NCBI RefSeq assembly: GCF_014205155.1
Contig: NZ_JACHMX010000001.1
Location: 1,488,001 to 1,552,000, forward strand
Direction of reading: 5' to 3'
Origin: Amycolatopsis umgeniensis
GTDB taxonomy: Bacteria; Actinomycetota; Actinomycetes; Mycobacteriales; Pseudonocardiaceae
DNA: 64,000 bases
In this document: piece after piece, positions 41,740 through 50,663 of the stretch
Layout of the letters: every line of letters begins with the position of its first letter
Position numbering within the stretch: position 1 is the first letter of the stretch
Notes under the pieces: generated by a model
The model's input: only the letters and a program-made list of their open reading frames with translations
Databases searched by the model: none
Told to the model about the DNA's origin: nothing
Made by a program: the position numbers and the translations under genes

Positions 41740-42501
41740 ATGTCCGACACGGCGCCGCCCGGCACCCAGACCCTCGCCCGCGGGCTCGCGGTGATCCGCG
41801 CCGTCGCCGGCGGCGCGACCGATCTCCGCACCCTGGTCGAGCGCACCGGGCTGGGCCGCAGTACCGCGCATCGGCTGGTCCAGCTGCTGGTGAGCGAGGG
41901 CTACCTGCGCAGCGGACGGGACGGCTACACGCTCGGTCCCACGCTGATCGAGCTGGGTTTCCAGGCCTTGCACGGCAGTCCGTTGCCGGTGGTCGCCCGG
42001 CCGGTGCTGGAGGAACTGGCCGATCAGCTGCGCGACACGGTGCACCTGGCCGTCCGCGACGGGGACTCGGTGCTGTACCTGGACAAGCTGCCGGGTTCGC
42101 GGGGCGCGGAGATGCGCTCCCGGATCGGGCACCGGATGCCCTTGACGCGCACCGGTGTCGGCATGGCGCTGCTCCTGGACTCCGCGCCGGAATGGCGGGA
42201 GCTGTACCAGGCCGAGGCGCCCGTGGAACCCGGTCAGGTCCATCCGGAGGACGTCGACGCGTTTTTGGCGCGGATGCGCGAGTACGCGGAGGCGGGGGTG
42301 GCGATGGATCTGGAAGACAACGAACCCGGGATCCGTTGTGTCGCGGCGCCCATCCGGGACGCCACCGGCGCGATCGCCGGAGCCATCAGCGTTTCGGCGA
42401 CGCGGCCGTACATGCCCACCGCCAGGATGCGCGGCCTGAACCGCGTCGTCGGCCGTGCGGCACAACAGGTTTCCGCCGGCCTCGGCTTCCGCGATCACTG
42501 A
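41740..42501 (+). CDS. IclR-family regulator of the galactonate operon
   Basis: A 253-residue IclR regulator. The winged helix at about 10-70 has LARGLAVIRAVAGGATDLRT, GLGRSTAHRLVQLLVSEGYL and GYTLGPTLIELGF. The ligand domain has VHLAVRDGDSVLYLDKLPGS, IGHRMPLTRTGVGMALL and VAMDLEDNEPGIRCVAAPIR, with AIAGAISVSATRPYM near the end. It is divergent from dgoK and so likely represses the dgo genes until galactonate or its dehydrated product binds. E. coli uses a GntR protein (DgoR) for this job, so the regulator type differs. Confidence 0.93.
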   Translation: MSDTAPPGTQTLARGLAVIRAVAGGATDLRTLVERTGLGRSTAHRLVQLLVSEGYLRSGRDGYTLGPTLIELGFQALHGSPLPVVARPVLEELADQLRDTVHLAVRDGDSVLYLDKLPGSRGAEMRSRIGHRMPLTRTGVGMALLLDSAPEWRELYQAEAPVEPGQVHPEDVDAFLARMREYAEAGVAMDLEDNEPGIRCVAAPIRDATGAIAGAISVSATRPYMPTARMRGLNRVVGRAAQQVSAGLGFRDH

Positions 42502-42517
42502 AAGGCAGGATGCCTCC

Positions 42518-43429
42518 ATGAGCGAACCCTCCTTCACCCTCGTGCAGCTGCGCTATTTCGAGGCGGCGGCCCGGCATCTGAGCATGACCGCCGCGTCGAA
42601 GGAGCTGGTGGTCTCGCAGTCGGCCGTGTCGACAGCGATCGCGCAGCTGGAGAAGGAAATGGGCGTGCAGTTCCTCCTGCGCCACCACGCCCGGGGGCTC
42701 AGCCTGACCACGGCGGGCGAGGCGTTCTACAAAAGGGTGCTCGATTTCCTGGCCCACGGCGCCGAACTGGTCGAGACGGCACGACAGTCCGGCACCGAAC
42801 TGGTGGGGACGCTGACTGTCGGCTGCTTCGCCACCCTCGCGCCATTTCGGTTGCCCAGCCTGCTCGCGGAGTTCGAAGCCCGGCACCCGCGGGTGCACGT
42901 GTCCTTGCGTGAAGGCGAGCATGACGCGCTGAAGACGGCCCTTCGCTCAGGCGGTACCGAACTCGCCCTCCTCTACGGCTACGACCTCGGCGACGACATC
43001 GATCACGAAGTCGTGGGCAGCGCGGCGCCGTACGCCCTGGTCCCCCAAGATCACCGGCTCGCCCGCGGGAAGGGCCGCAAGGTGTCGCTCCAGGAGCTGG
43101 CCGAGGAGCCCATGGTGCTGCTCGACCTCCCGAACAGCCGTGAGTACCTGCTGACGATCCTGCGCGACGCCGGGGTGGAACCGCGGATCCGGCATCGCAG
43201 CACCGGTTACGAGACCGTCCGCTCGCTCGTCGCGTCCGGGCACGGCTTCGCCCTCCTCAACCAGCGCCCGCCGGAAGACACCACGTACTCGGGTGCGAAA
43301 GCCGTCCCGCTCACGCTCACCGACGACGTTCCGGCGCTGGAGATCGTCGTCGCCTCGATGCGCGGGGCCAGGCTCACCCGGCGGGCGCAGGAGTTCCGGG
43401 AACTGTGCCGCACCCACTACACCCGCTGA
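42518..43429 (+). CDS. LysR-family transcriptional regulator
   Basis: A 303-residue LysR regulator. The helix-turn-helix at 1-65 has LVQLRYFEAAARHLSMTAAS and LVVSQSAVSTAIAQLEKEMG; the co-inducer domain from about 95 to 295 begins LTVGCFATLAPFRLPSLLAE and includes VRSLVASGHGFALLNQRPPE. ATG 42518 follows AGGCAGGA. It is 16 bases after the IclR gene. It could regulate the convergent flavin monooxygenase at 43433 or a distant target. LysR genes usually act on divergent neighbours, which this one lacks. Confidence 0.92.
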   Translation: MSEPSFTLVQLRYFEAAARHLSMTAASKELVVSQSAVSTAIAQLEKEMGVQFLLRHHARGLSLTTAGEAFYKRVLDFLAHGAELVETARQSGTELVGTLTVGCFATLAPFRLPSLLAEFEARHPRVHVSLREGEHDALKTALRSGGTELALLYGYDLGDDIDHEVVGSAAPYALVPQDHRLARGKGRKVSLQELAEEPMVLLDLPNSREYLLTILRDAGVEPRIRHRSTGYETVRSLVASGHGFALLNQRPPEDTTYSGAKAVPLTLTDDVPALEIVVASMRGARLTRRAQEFRELCRTHYTR

Positions 43430-43432
43430 CGA

Positions 43433-44698
43433 TCACCGATACCGCAGGTAGGCGCGATGGGTCGCGATGTGGTCGGCCACGAGTTTGGCGTCGTGCCACA
43501 CGCCCCAGATGAAGCTCGAGCCGCGCCGTGCCTGCCAAGGCAGTCCCAGGAAGTACACCCCGGGCTCGGAGGACACGCCTCGACGGTGATCCGGCTTGCC
43601 GTCCTCGTCGAACGCGTCGACCCGCAGCCAGCCGTAGTCGGCGGTGAAGCCGGTGGCCCAGACGATCGACCGGACCCCGGCGGCGGCGAGGTCGAGTTCG
43701 AGGATCGGATCGGTGGCACGGTCCGGATCCGGCCCCAGCACGCGCGCCTCCGGCTCCTCCGGCAGGTCCAGTCCGTTGCGCACGACGTAGGCGTCGGCTT
43801 CGTCGAGAGTCGCGAGATAGCCCGCGTCTCCCCTGGCGAGGTTGGCCGCGAGATCCGGCGCGAAGCGGAGAACGCCTTCGTCGTAGGAAGAAGTCAGGCC
43901 CACGAGCTCGATCCCCATCCCGGCGAGGGCCCGGAAATCGACCGTCCGCCCGCCGCGCGCTCCGCTGACCGCGATGGTGACGTGCTCCGACCCTTGCGGC
44001 GGGATGTCGGCGTCCCACTTGCCGAGGACGCCGAGCCACCAGCAGAAGTCGCGTCCGCGATACCTGCGCGGCGGCCGCCCGTGAGGGCCGACGGAGAGGT
44101 ACACGCGACGGCCCGACCGGTGGAGTTCTTCGGCGATCTGCACCCCCGAAGACCCGGCCCCGACCACCAGCACCGCTCCTTCGGGCAACTGCCCGGGATT
44201 GCGGTAGCCGCTCGAGTGGAGCTGCCGGATCCCGGCGTCCTCGGGCACGATCGACGGCATCACCGGCCGCTGGAACGGCCCGGTCGCCGCGATGACGTAC
44301 CGCGTGTCGAAGGTCCCGTCCGAAGTCTCCACCTGGAATCCCGGGCGTCCTTCATGCTTGCGGACCGACGTCACCTCGACCCCGGTCCGGATCGGTGCGG
44401 CGATCTTTTCCGCGTAGGCCTCGAAATACTCGGCGACCCGGTCCTTCGTGGGGAAGTCGTCCGGGGCGAGACCGTCGAATTCCAAGCCGGGGAAGCGATC
44501 GTGCCAAGCGGGGCCGTTCGCGACCAGCGAGTCCCACCGCTCCGAACGCCAGCGCTCCGCGATCCGGTCGCGCTCCATGACGAGGTGCGACACCCCGTGG
44601 CCACTCAGGTGCTCGCTCATCGCCAGACCGGCCTGGCCCCCGCCCACCACGAGAGCCTCCACCTCTTGGCTCGGCATCCAGACCTCCAGGTTCGTCAT
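43433..44698 (-). CDS. Flavin-containing monooxygenase (FMO/BVMO-like)
   Basis: A 421-residue class B-type flavoprotein. GGGQAGLAMSEHLSGHGV near the N-terminus binds FAD; VIAATGPFQRP and a late IVWATGFTADY are the ATG(F/Y) motifs; VLVVGAGSSGVQIAEELHRS binds NADPH. Relatives are annotated as putative flavoprotein monooxygenases involved in potassium transport or as FMOs; real substrates are amines, sulfides or ketones. ATG 44698 follows GGGGAAACGTG. It is convergent with the LysR gene (3-bp gap). The RidA operon is divergent from it across 222 bp. Confidence 0.88.
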   Translation of the reverse strand: MTNLEVWMPSQEVEALVVGGGQAGLAMSEHLSGHGVSHLVMERDRIAERWRSERWDSLVANGPAWHDRFPGLEFDGLAPDDFPTKDRVAEYFEAYAEKIAAPIRTGVEVTSVRKHEGRPGFQVETSDGTFDTRYVIAATGPFQRPVMPSIVPEDAGIRQLHSSGYRNPGQLPEGAVLVVGAGSSGVQIAEELHRSGRRVYLSVGPHGRPPRRYRGRDFCWWLGVLGKWDADIPPQGSEHVTIAVSGARGGRTVDFRALAGMGIELVGLTSSYDEGVLRFAPDLAANLARGDAGYLATLDEADAYVVRNGLDLPEEPEARVLGPDPDRATDPILELDLAAAGVRSIVWATGFTADYGWLRVDAFDEDGKPDHRRGVSSEPGVYFLGLPWQARRGSSFIWGVWHDAKLVADHIATHRAYLRYR

Positions 44699-44833
44699 CA
44701 CGTTTCCCCGCCGATCGTGGCGGCGCGGCGTTGCCTTTGTCCAACAGATGTTTCCGCCCTTCAAGATCTGATTCACAGATCCAGCCCACTCCCTCGTGCA
44801 TCTGAATTATCGATGCCTTGATCCTGAAAGATC

Positions 44834-44845
44834 TTCTGTACAGAA
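44834..44845. promoter_or_regulatory. 12-bp palindrome upstream of the RidA operon
   Basis: TTCTGTACAGAA is a perfect palindrome, 75 bp before the RidA start in the divergent gap between the flavin monooxygenase and the RidA operon. AAGATCT and GATC-rich bases surround it. It is a plausible operator for an unknown regulator; no regulator gene is directly attached. Confidence 0.5.
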
Positions 44846-44920
44846 CACCGACCCGGCGGCACGCTGTGGCGACGAGGCCCGCGTCCGGCGGGCCGCCCCT
44901 CTTCCAGGGAAGGCCGAGCA

Positions 44921-45343
44921 GTGACCGTCCATCGCCGCATCCGCCCGTTCAACACGCGCGACACCTATCCCGAGCAGAACCTCGACAACGACCTCTGCCA
45001 GGCCGTCGTCGCCAACGGCACGGTTTACGTCCGCGGCCAGATCGGTCAGGACCTCGACACCAGCGAGTCCGTCGGGATCGGTGACGCGGCCGCGCAGGCC
45101 GAGCGGGCGATGGCCAACATCGCGCAGCTGCTCGAAGAAGCGGGCAGCCGGATGGAGCATCTGGTCAAGCTCACGATCTACCTGATCGACCCGCGCTACC
45201 GCGAGGACGTCTATCGCGTCGTCGGCCGCTGGACCAAGGGTGTGCACCCGATTTCGACCGGTGTGGTGGTGTCCGCGCTCGCGCGGCCGGAATGGCTGTG
45301 CGAGATCGACGCCGTCGCGGTGATCCCGGAGGAGGGCAAGTGA
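44921..45343 (+). CDS. RidA-family protein (enamine/imine deaminase type)
   Basis: A 140-residue RidA/YjgF/UK114 protein. Seen: VVANGTVYVRGQIGQDLDTS, AAAQAERAMANIAQLLEEAG, LVKLTIYLIDPRYREDVYRV and ARPEWLCEIDAVAVIPEE, with the conserved Arg and Glu of the active cleft. RidA proteins hydrolyse reactive enamine/imine intermediates; catabolic paralogues act in specific pathways. It starts at GTG 44921 and heads a four-gene operon: RidA, DUF1028, M20 amidohydrolase, MFS transporter. Its stop overlaps the next GTG by 4 bp. Confidence 0.92.
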   Translation: MTVHRRIRPFNTRDTYPEQNLDNDLCQAVVANGTVYVRGQIGQDLDTSESVGIGDAAAQAERAMANIAQLLEEAGSRMEHLVKLTIYLIDPRYREDVYRVVGRWTKGVHPISTGVVVSALARPEWLCEIDAVAVIPEEGK

Positions 45344-46020
45344 CCTTTTCGATCGTGGGCCGTGAGGTCTCCGGCGGCACCGTGCGGTTCGGTGTCGCGG
45401 CCAGTTCGTCCAGTCCCGCCGTCGCCGCCCGCGTCGCGCATCTGCTGCCCGGCGTCGGAGCGGCCGCTTCGCAGAACGTCACGGACCCTCGGCTCGGCGG
45501 GCGCCTGCTCGACAGGCTGGCCGAGCACGGCGATCCCGAGCGGGCGCTGTCCGAGGTGGTCGCCGCGGCGTCCGGCGTCGAGTTCCGGCAACTGACCGTG
45601 CTCGGCCCGACCGGACCTGGCTTCGCCTTCAGTGGCGCCAAAACGCTCGGAAACCACGCGTCGGCGACAGCCGACGGCGTCGTGGCGGCGGGGAACATGC
45701 TGGCGGACGAGCAGGTCCCACAGTCCATTGTGGACGTGTTTCTCGCGTCGACCGGTGAGCTGGAGCAGCGACTCGTCACCGCGTTGAGGGCAGGCCTCGC
45801 GGCGGGCGGCGAAGAAGGTCCCGTCCGGTCCGCCGGCGTGGTCGTGGTGTCCGATGTGGACTGGCGGATCACCGATCTGCGCGTGGACTGGGCCGAAGAC
45901 CCGATCGACCGGCTGGCCGGGCTGCTCGACGTGTGGCTCCCGCAACGCGACGACTACGTGACCCGCGCGCTCGACCCCGGTGCGGCGCCGTCCTACGGCG
46001 TACCGGGAGACGAGGGATGA
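45340..46020 (+). CDS. DUF1028 protein (Ntn-hydrolase-like)
   Basis: A 226-residue DUF1028 protein. It begins TFSIVGREVSGGTVRFGVAA and has LLPGVGAAASQNVTDPRLGG, GFAFSGAKTLGNHASATADG and AAGNMLADEQVPQSIVDVFL, all typical of this family; the fold is related to N-terminal-nucleophile hydrolases. Its activity is not established to my knowledge. Genes of this kind commonly accompany RidA and peptidase/amidase genes, as here. It is coupled to both neighbours by 4-bp overlaps (GTGA and ATGA). Its function in breaking a C-N bond of the imported compound is inference. Confidence 0.87.
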   Translation: MTFSIVGREVSGGTVRFGVAASSSSPAVAARVAHLLPGVGAAASQNVTDPRLGGRLLDRLAEHGDPERALSEVVAAASGVEFRQLTVLGPTGPGFAFSGAKTLGNHASATADGVVAAGNMLADEQVPQSIVDVFLASTGELEQRLVTALRAGLAAGGEEGPVRSAGVVVVSDVDWRITDLRVDWAEDPIDRLAGLLDVWLPQRDDYVTRALDPGAAPSYGVPGDEG

Positions 46021-47144
46021 CGACGCCGAAGAGCGCGGCCCGCACCGAGATCGATCGCCACGCCGATGCGCTGATCCGGTTGTCGCGACGGTTGCACGCC
46101 GACCCCGAGACCGCTTGGGAAGAGCATCGTGCCGCCGCGATGGTGCCGGAACTGCTCGACAACGCCGGTTTCGCCGTCACCTCGGGCTACCTCGGCCTCG
46201 ACACCGCGTTCCACGCGAGCTTCGGCGGCGGCCCCACCCGGATCGCGTTGTGCGCCGAATACGACGCGCTGCCCGGTCTCGGCCACGCCTGCGGCCACAA
46301 CCTCATCGCGGCGAGTTCGATCGGCGCCGCGCTCGGCCTGGCCGCGATCGCCGACGACGCGGGGCTGACCGTCGAGGTCTACGGGACCCCGGCCGAGGAG
46401 GGCGGCGGCGGGAAGATCGAACTGCTCGACCGCGGCGCGTTCACCGATGTCGACTTGGCGATGATGGTCCACCCCGCGCCCGTCGATGTCGCCGAGGCGC
46501 GGCCGTTCGCCGTCAGTCACTCGAAGATCTCCTACCGCGGCCGATCGGCGCACGCCGCCGCGTATCCGGAGGCCGGGGTCAACGCGGCCGACGCTTTCAC
46601 CGTCGCCCAGGTCGCGATCGGCCTGCTGCGGCAACATCTTCCGTCTTCGGCCCGCGTGCACGGCGTCGTGACGCACGCCGGTGACGCCCCGAACGCGATC
46701 CCCGAGCACGCGACCGGGCGCTGGTACGTACGCGCCGGGACGCTCGCGGAGCTGGCAGAACTGGAACCGCGCGTGCTGCGCGCGTTCGAAGCCGGCGCGC
46801 TCGCCACCGGTTGCGAACTGAGCGTCGAGCCGGAAAGCAGGCCCTACGCCGAGTTCCGCGCCGACGAGACCGCGTTGGCGGCCTACCGTGCCAACGCCCT
46901 GGAACTCGGCCGCGAGTTCGCGCCGGACGGAACGGCGTCCCGGATGAACCGCGCGTCGACCGACATGGGCAACGTCTCGCAGGTCGTGCCCGCCATCCAC
47001 CCCTACATCGGTATCGGCTCCCTGCCCGCGATCAACCACCAGCGCGAGTTCGCCGCGCACTGCGTCGGCGGCGACGCCGAACGCGCGCTGCTGGACGGCG
47101 CGATCGCACTGGCTTGGACCGGTGTGGACCGGGCACCCGCCTGA
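46017..47144 (+). CDS. M20-family metallo-amidohydrolase
   Basis: A 375-residue amidohydrolase of the AbgB/M20D type. Seen: IRLSRRLHADPETAWEEHRA at the N-terminus; ALCAEYDALPGLGHACGHNL with the metal-binding His/Asp; VYGTPAEEGGGGKIELLDRG with the catalytic Glu pair; ISYRGRSAHAAAYPEAGVNA in the dimerisation/lid domain; and RASTDMGNVSQVVPAIHPYI. Relatives cleave p-aminobenzoyl-glutamate or N-acyl amino acids. It is encoded between DUF1028 and the transporter and is probably the hydrolase for the operon's amide substrate. Confidence 0.92.
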   Translation: MTTPKSAARTEIDRHADALIRLSRRLHADPETAWEEHRAAAMVPELLDNAGFAVTSGYLGLDTAFHASFGGGPTRIALCAEYDALPGLGHACGHNLIAASSIGAALGLAAIADDAGLTVEVYGTPAEEGGGGKIELLDRGAFTDVDLAMMVHPAPVDVAEARPFAVSHSKISYRGRSAHAAAYPEAGVNAADAFTVAQVAIGLLRQHLPSSARVHGVVTHAGDAPNAIPEHATGRWYVRAGTLAELAELEPRVLRAFEAGALATGCELSVEPESRPYAEFRADETALAAYRANALELGREFAPDGTASRMNRASTDMGNVSQVVPAIHPYIGIGSLPAINHQREFAAHCVGGDAERALLDGAIALAWTGVDRAPA

Positions 47145-47177
47145 CCGTCTTCGCGCGACATGGTTCAAGGAGGCATC

Positions 47178-48500
47178 ATGACCACGCAGGACTCTCCCCC
47201 CGACGAGTTCGTCACCACCACGACCGACCCCGCGATGCTGCGCCGCAGCATCGCCGCCGGGGCCGTCGGGGTGTTCGTGCACTGGTTCGACTGGGCCGCC
47301 TACGCCTACCTCGCGAGCACGATCGCGTCGGTGTTCTTCCCCGCGGGCGACGCCACCGCCGGTCTGCTCGCCGTCTTCGGCGTTTTCGCGGTCTCCTTCG
47401 GGATCCGGCCGATCGGGGCGCTGGTGTTCGGACCGCTCGGGGATCGGATCGGCCGCAAACGCACGCTGTCCATCGTCATCTTCGTGATGTCCGGTGCCAC
47501 CCTGGTCATCGGCCTCTTGCTCGGGTACTCGACGATCGGGATCGCCGCTCCCCTGTTGCTGGTCTTCCTGCGGCTGCTGCAAGGGTTCGCGGCGGGCGGC
47601 GAATTCGGGAGCGCGGCGAGCTTCCTCGCCGAATACGCACCGCGCCACCGCCGCGGTTTCGGTGTCAGCTGGCTCGAAGTCGGTTCCCTGCTGGGATTCC
47701 TCGCCGGATCGTTCGTGTTCCTGTTGTTGTCGCTCGGCCTCTCGGCGGACCAGCTGGCGTCCTGGGGCTGGCGGATCCCGTTCCTGCTCGCGGCGCCGCT
47801 CGGGATCATCGGCTTCGTCATCCGCACCAAGATCGAGGACACCCCGGAGTACCGCGCGCTGGAGGCGACCGGTGAGGTTCCCCGCAGCCCGGTGCGGGAA
47901 CTGTTCCGCGACAACAAGAAGCAACTGCTCCAGGCCGCGGGCCTGATGACCATGATGCACGTGCCGTTCTACGCGGTGCTCACCTATCTGGTCACCTACG
48001 AGACCGACTACCTCGGCCATTCCGCGGGCGGCGCCGCCTTGCTGTCCACCGTGATCTCGCTGCTCGCCCTGGTCCTCGTACCCGCCTTCGGGCGGCTCTC
48101 CGATCGGGTCGGGCGAAGGCCGGTTCTGCTCGGCGCGGGCTTCGCGCTCTTCGTCCTCGCGACACCGGCGTATCTCGTGATGCGCACGGGACTCACGGGA
48201 ACGTGGATCGGCGGGCTCACGCTCGGTGTCGTGCTGGCCGCGATCCTCGGCACCTACGCGGTGTGGTCCGCGGAGATCTTCCCGACCCGCACCCGCCAGG
48301 GCGGACTGTCGATCGCCTACAACCTCACCGCCGCCCTGTTCGCCGGCACCGTGCCCTACCTGATGACCGTCTTGATCTCCACGACCGGCAGCACCCTCGT
48401 CCCCGGCCCGTACCTCATGGTCGCCGCCGCGGTCGGCCTCGTCGCGGCTTTCACGATGCGGGAGACGGCTGGAGAGTCCTTGTCACAGAAGGAAGACTGA
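47178..48500 (+). CDS. MFS metabolite:H+ symporter
   Basis: A 440-residue MFS importer of the metabolite:proton symporter family (ShiA/KgtP/ProP-like). Seen: [40 protein letters not shown] (motif A), [20 protein letters not shown] and [18 protein letters not shown]. This family imports organic acids and betaine-like solutes. AAGGAGG lies 5 bases before ATG 47178, supporting that start over one at 47160. It is the last gene of the RidA operon and should bring in the substrate for the M20 enzyme. Confidence 0.92.
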   Translation: MTTQDSPPDEFVTTTTDPAMLRRSIAAGAVGVFVHWFDWAAYAYLASTIASVFFPAGDATAGLLAVFGVFAVSFGIRPIGALVFGPLGDRIGRKRTLSIVIFVMSGATLVIGLLLGYSTIGIAAPLLLVFLRLLQGFAAGGEFGSAASFLAEYAPRHRRGFGVSWLEVGSLLGFLAGSFVFLLLSLGLSADQLASWGWRIPFLLAAPLGIIGFVIRTKIEDTPEYRALEATGEVPRSPVRELFRDNKKQLLQAAGLMTMMHVPFYAVLTYLVTYETDYLGHSAGGAALLSTVISLLALVLVPAFGRLSDRVGRRPVLLGAGFALFVLATPAYLVMRTGLTGTWIGGLTLGVVLAAILGTYAVWSAEIFPTRTRQGGLSIAYNLTAALFAGTVPYLMTVLISTTGSTLVPGPYLMVAAAVGLVAAFTMRETAGESLSQKED

Positions 48501-48504
48501 ACCA

Positions 48505-48720
48505 TCACGTGGCCGCGGCGACACGCTCCGGCTCCAGCACCTCCTCGGGCGGTCCCGCCGCGAGCACCCGTCCGTTCCGGAGCAGTACCAGGCGATCGCA
48601 GTAGGTCGGCTCGTCCAGAAGCAGGACCGGCGTCCTCTGCGCGAGCGCCCGCGCCACCAGCACACGTTGCCGCTCACCGGCGTCGCGGCCGGTCTGCTCC
48701 GAACGGGTCGCCCACCGCCG
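48505..48720 (-). pseudogene. Remnant of an ABC transporter ATPase (FecE/BtuD type)
   Basis: The reading frame preserves the C-terminal core of an iron/cobalamin-type ABC ATPase: [20 protein letters not shown] and LLDEPT (signature and Walker B). It then jumps straight to [20 protein letters not shown] and [13 protein letters not shown]. The roughly 30 residues that normally join them (D-loop and switch His) are missing, and the N-terminal half with Walker A is absent. The remaining upstream residues do not look like this family. No permease genes are nearby. I read it as a decayed fragment, not a working gene. Confidence 0.82.
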
Positions 48721-48913
48721 GGGGAAGCTCCCGCGCGTGCGAATTTCTTCTGCGCGCTTTCGTCCACGCATTACAAAAATACGGTGTCGAGAATCTTTAC
48801 GCGGCCCGAGTTCACCGCGTATTCGGATGGCGCTACGCTCTCGTCGCGTCGCCTGATCAGGCCACACTTTCTTTGCCTGCTGGTCAATTCTCACCGTTCA
48901 GGGATTGGGATGT

Positions 48914-49714
48914 ATGGAAAGCTGTGATGTCTCCTTTCCCCGGGCGCGAAAGCGCAACCGGGCACGAATCCGCGGTTTCGCCGCGCTGATCGTCCTGCTG
49001 GCCGCGGGCTGCGGCGGCGATCCGGCGACCCCGGCTCCGGCCGCGGTCGGCCAGGAGGATCTGACCCTGCTGCCCGAGGCCACCACGTTCGGCACGCTCG
49101 CCGACGCGGCCAAGGACTCCGGTGCCGCGGCCACCGGCAAGGTCGTGCACCCCAAGGACGACCTCGTCGTCTACCAGAGCGTCGGCGGCAAGGCCGTCGC
49201 CAAGCTCCCGTCGACCCAGGTCGGTTCCCCGACCTGGGTCCCGGTGATCGCCGAACAGGGCCAATGGGCGGAGATCCTGCTCCCGGCCAGGCCCAACGCG
49301 TCCGCGGGCTGGGTGCATCTCGATCCGGCGCGGGTCGAGATCGCCCAGAACGACTACACCGTCAACGTCGATCGCGCGGCCTTCTCGCTCGAGCTCACGC
49401 GTTCCGGCGAGCGGCTGGGCAAGTGGACGATCGGCACCGGGAAACCGGAGTACCCGACGCCCAAGGGCCGGGCCTTCCTGCTGGCCTCCATCGAGGAGAC
49501 CGTCAACGAGTACAGCCCGATCGTCCTGCCGCTGAGCGCGCATTCGGAATCGCACGAGACGTTCGGCGGCGGGCCGGGCACGGTCGGCATCCACACCTGG
49601 CCGAATGACAGTTACCAGGGTCAAGCGAACAGCGACGGCTGTATTCGCGTACCGAAAGCGGCGCTCGACGAGCTCGTGAAGGTTCCGCTGGGCGCCATTG
49701 TCAACATCGTCTGA
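48914..49714 (+). CDS. L,D-transpeptidase (YkuD) lipoprotein
   Basis: A 266-residue exported lipoprotein. A basic N-terminus (PRARKRNRARIRG) precedes a hydrophobic stretch ending in the lipobox LLAAGC (Cys33). Residues about 70-140 form an SH3-like part; the YkuD domain lies at about 145-266, with the conserved His227 in GIHTWP and catalytic Cys243 in SDGCIRVP. L,D-transpeptidases make 3-3 cross-links in peptidoglycan or attach proteins. The SDGCIR variant replaces the commoner SHGCIR. ATG 48914 follows GGGATTGGG; an in-frame TTG at 48905 is possible. It is followed by another exported protein gene. Confidence 0.9.
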   Translation: MESCDVSFPRARKRNRARIRGFAALIVLLAAGCGGDPATPAPAAVGQEDLTLLPEATTFGTLADAAKDSGAAATGKVVHPKDDLVVYQSVGGKAVAKLPSTQVGSPTWVPVIAEQGQWAEILLPARPNASAGWVHLDPARVEIAQNDYTVNVDRAAFSLELTRSGERLGKWTIGTGKPEYPTPKGRAFLLASIEETVNEYSPIVLPLSAHSESHETFGGGPGTVGIHTWPNDSYQGQANSDGCIRVPKAALDELVKVPLGAIVNIV

Positions 49715-49737
49715 ACAATTCTCGAAAGGGTAGCGCT

Positions 49738-50499
49738 TTGTTCACCAGAAAAGTTCTCGTCGGCGGCATCGCCCTCAGCGCGGTGGCGCTCACGGTCGTC
49801 GCCCCCGCGGCGTCGGCCACCGGCCACGGCAGCTCGGCGTTCGCCCTGTCGGCCTCCGGCCTGCTGAAGATCGACCCGGTCCCCGCGGTCGACGGCTCGG
49901 ACGGCTTCCGGCAGAAGTCGCTCGCGGAGTTCTCCCTGCCGCTGCAGCTCGTCAAGCTCACCCTGCTCAACGCCCAGGCGGGCGAGAGCGCGGCCAAGGC
50001 CAGCATCAAGGACGTCACCGTGAACCTCGGCGGGATCACCGGCCTGCAGGGAAAACCACTGGTCAGCGCATCGGCCATCCAGGCGCAGTGCAAGGGCGGC
50101 AAGGGGAGTTCGTCGCTCGCCAAGGCGAACATCGGTGGCGTCAAGCTCGACGTCGCCGCCGCGCCGAACACCGCCGTCGGCGTCCAGGGACTGGCCTCGG
50201 TCACGCTGAACAAGCAGGTCGAGCACAAGGACGGCTCGATCACCGTCACCGCGCTGTCGATCAGCGTCGACGGTGTCCAGACGCTCGACCTCGCCTCGGT
50301 GACCTGCGCCGCGGGTGACGGCGGCGGTTCGACCACCGAGCCGCCCACCGGGAAGCCGAGCACCGGGAAGCCGTCCAGCACCAAGCCGAGCGCCCCGGCG
50401 ACCTCGGCCACGACCAGGCCGGCGGGCGACAAGCCCACCGCCGACGGCAAGGCCCCCACGCCCACCCCGGTCAAGGCCCACCTCGACGTCACGGGCTGA
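49738..50499 (+). CDS. Exported choice-of-anchor-like protein
   Basis: A 253-residue exported protein starting at TTG 49738 after AAAGGGTAG. The signal peptide ends near residue 28 (ALTVVAPAASA). The middle (about 30-195) is beta-rich with SSAFALSASGLLKIDPVPAV and LASVTLNKQVEHKDGSITVT, resembling choice-of-anchor family domains; two cysteines may form a disulfide. A Pro/Thr/Lys-rich tail (TTEPPTGKPSTGKPSS) extends to the end and could span the cell wall. No sorting motif or final membrane helix is visible. A strong terminator follows. Confidence 0.75.
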   Translation: MFTRKVLVGGIALSAVALTVVAPAASATGHGSSAFALSASGLLKIDPVPAVDGSDGFRQKSLAEFSLPLQLVKLTLLNAQAGESAAKASIKDVTVNLGGITGLQGKPLVSASAIQAQCKGGKGSSSLAKANIGGVKLDVAAAPNTAVGVQGLASVTLNKQVEHKDGSITVTALSISVDGVQTLDLASVTCAAGDGGGSTTEPPTGKPSTGKPSSTKPSAPATSATTRPAGDKPTADGKAPTPTPVKAHLDVTG

Positions 50500-50512
50500 T
50501 CTCCCCCTCGCT

Positions 50513-50542
50513 CGCTGGAAGGGCCCCGGGGCCCTTCCAGCG
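50513..50542. terminator. 30-bp perfect palindromic terminator
   Basis: CGCTGGAAGGGCCCC (50513-50527) and GGGGCCCTTCCAGCG (50528-50542) form a loop-free 15-bp perfect palindrome just after the choice-of-anchor-like gene; TTCTTT follows shortly. The rest of 50543-50660 is a normal promoter gap. Confidence 0.85.
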
Positions 50543-50663
50543 ACGACGTTCTTTAGCGTTTTGTGCGCAATTTTCGTAGAGCCGTAACAACTTTCGGGCT
50601 TCTCACGCCATACGGGACAGCTGCCGCGTTCTTTCCGGTCCCTGCGCAGGAGGAGTTCGTGTG

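Noticed and set aside
50513..50542. The perfect 30-bp palindrome as a recombination or attachment site
   Set aside because: It lies 14 bases after a stop codon, is GC-rich and is followed by a T-rich run, which fits a terminator; no integrase gene is nearby.
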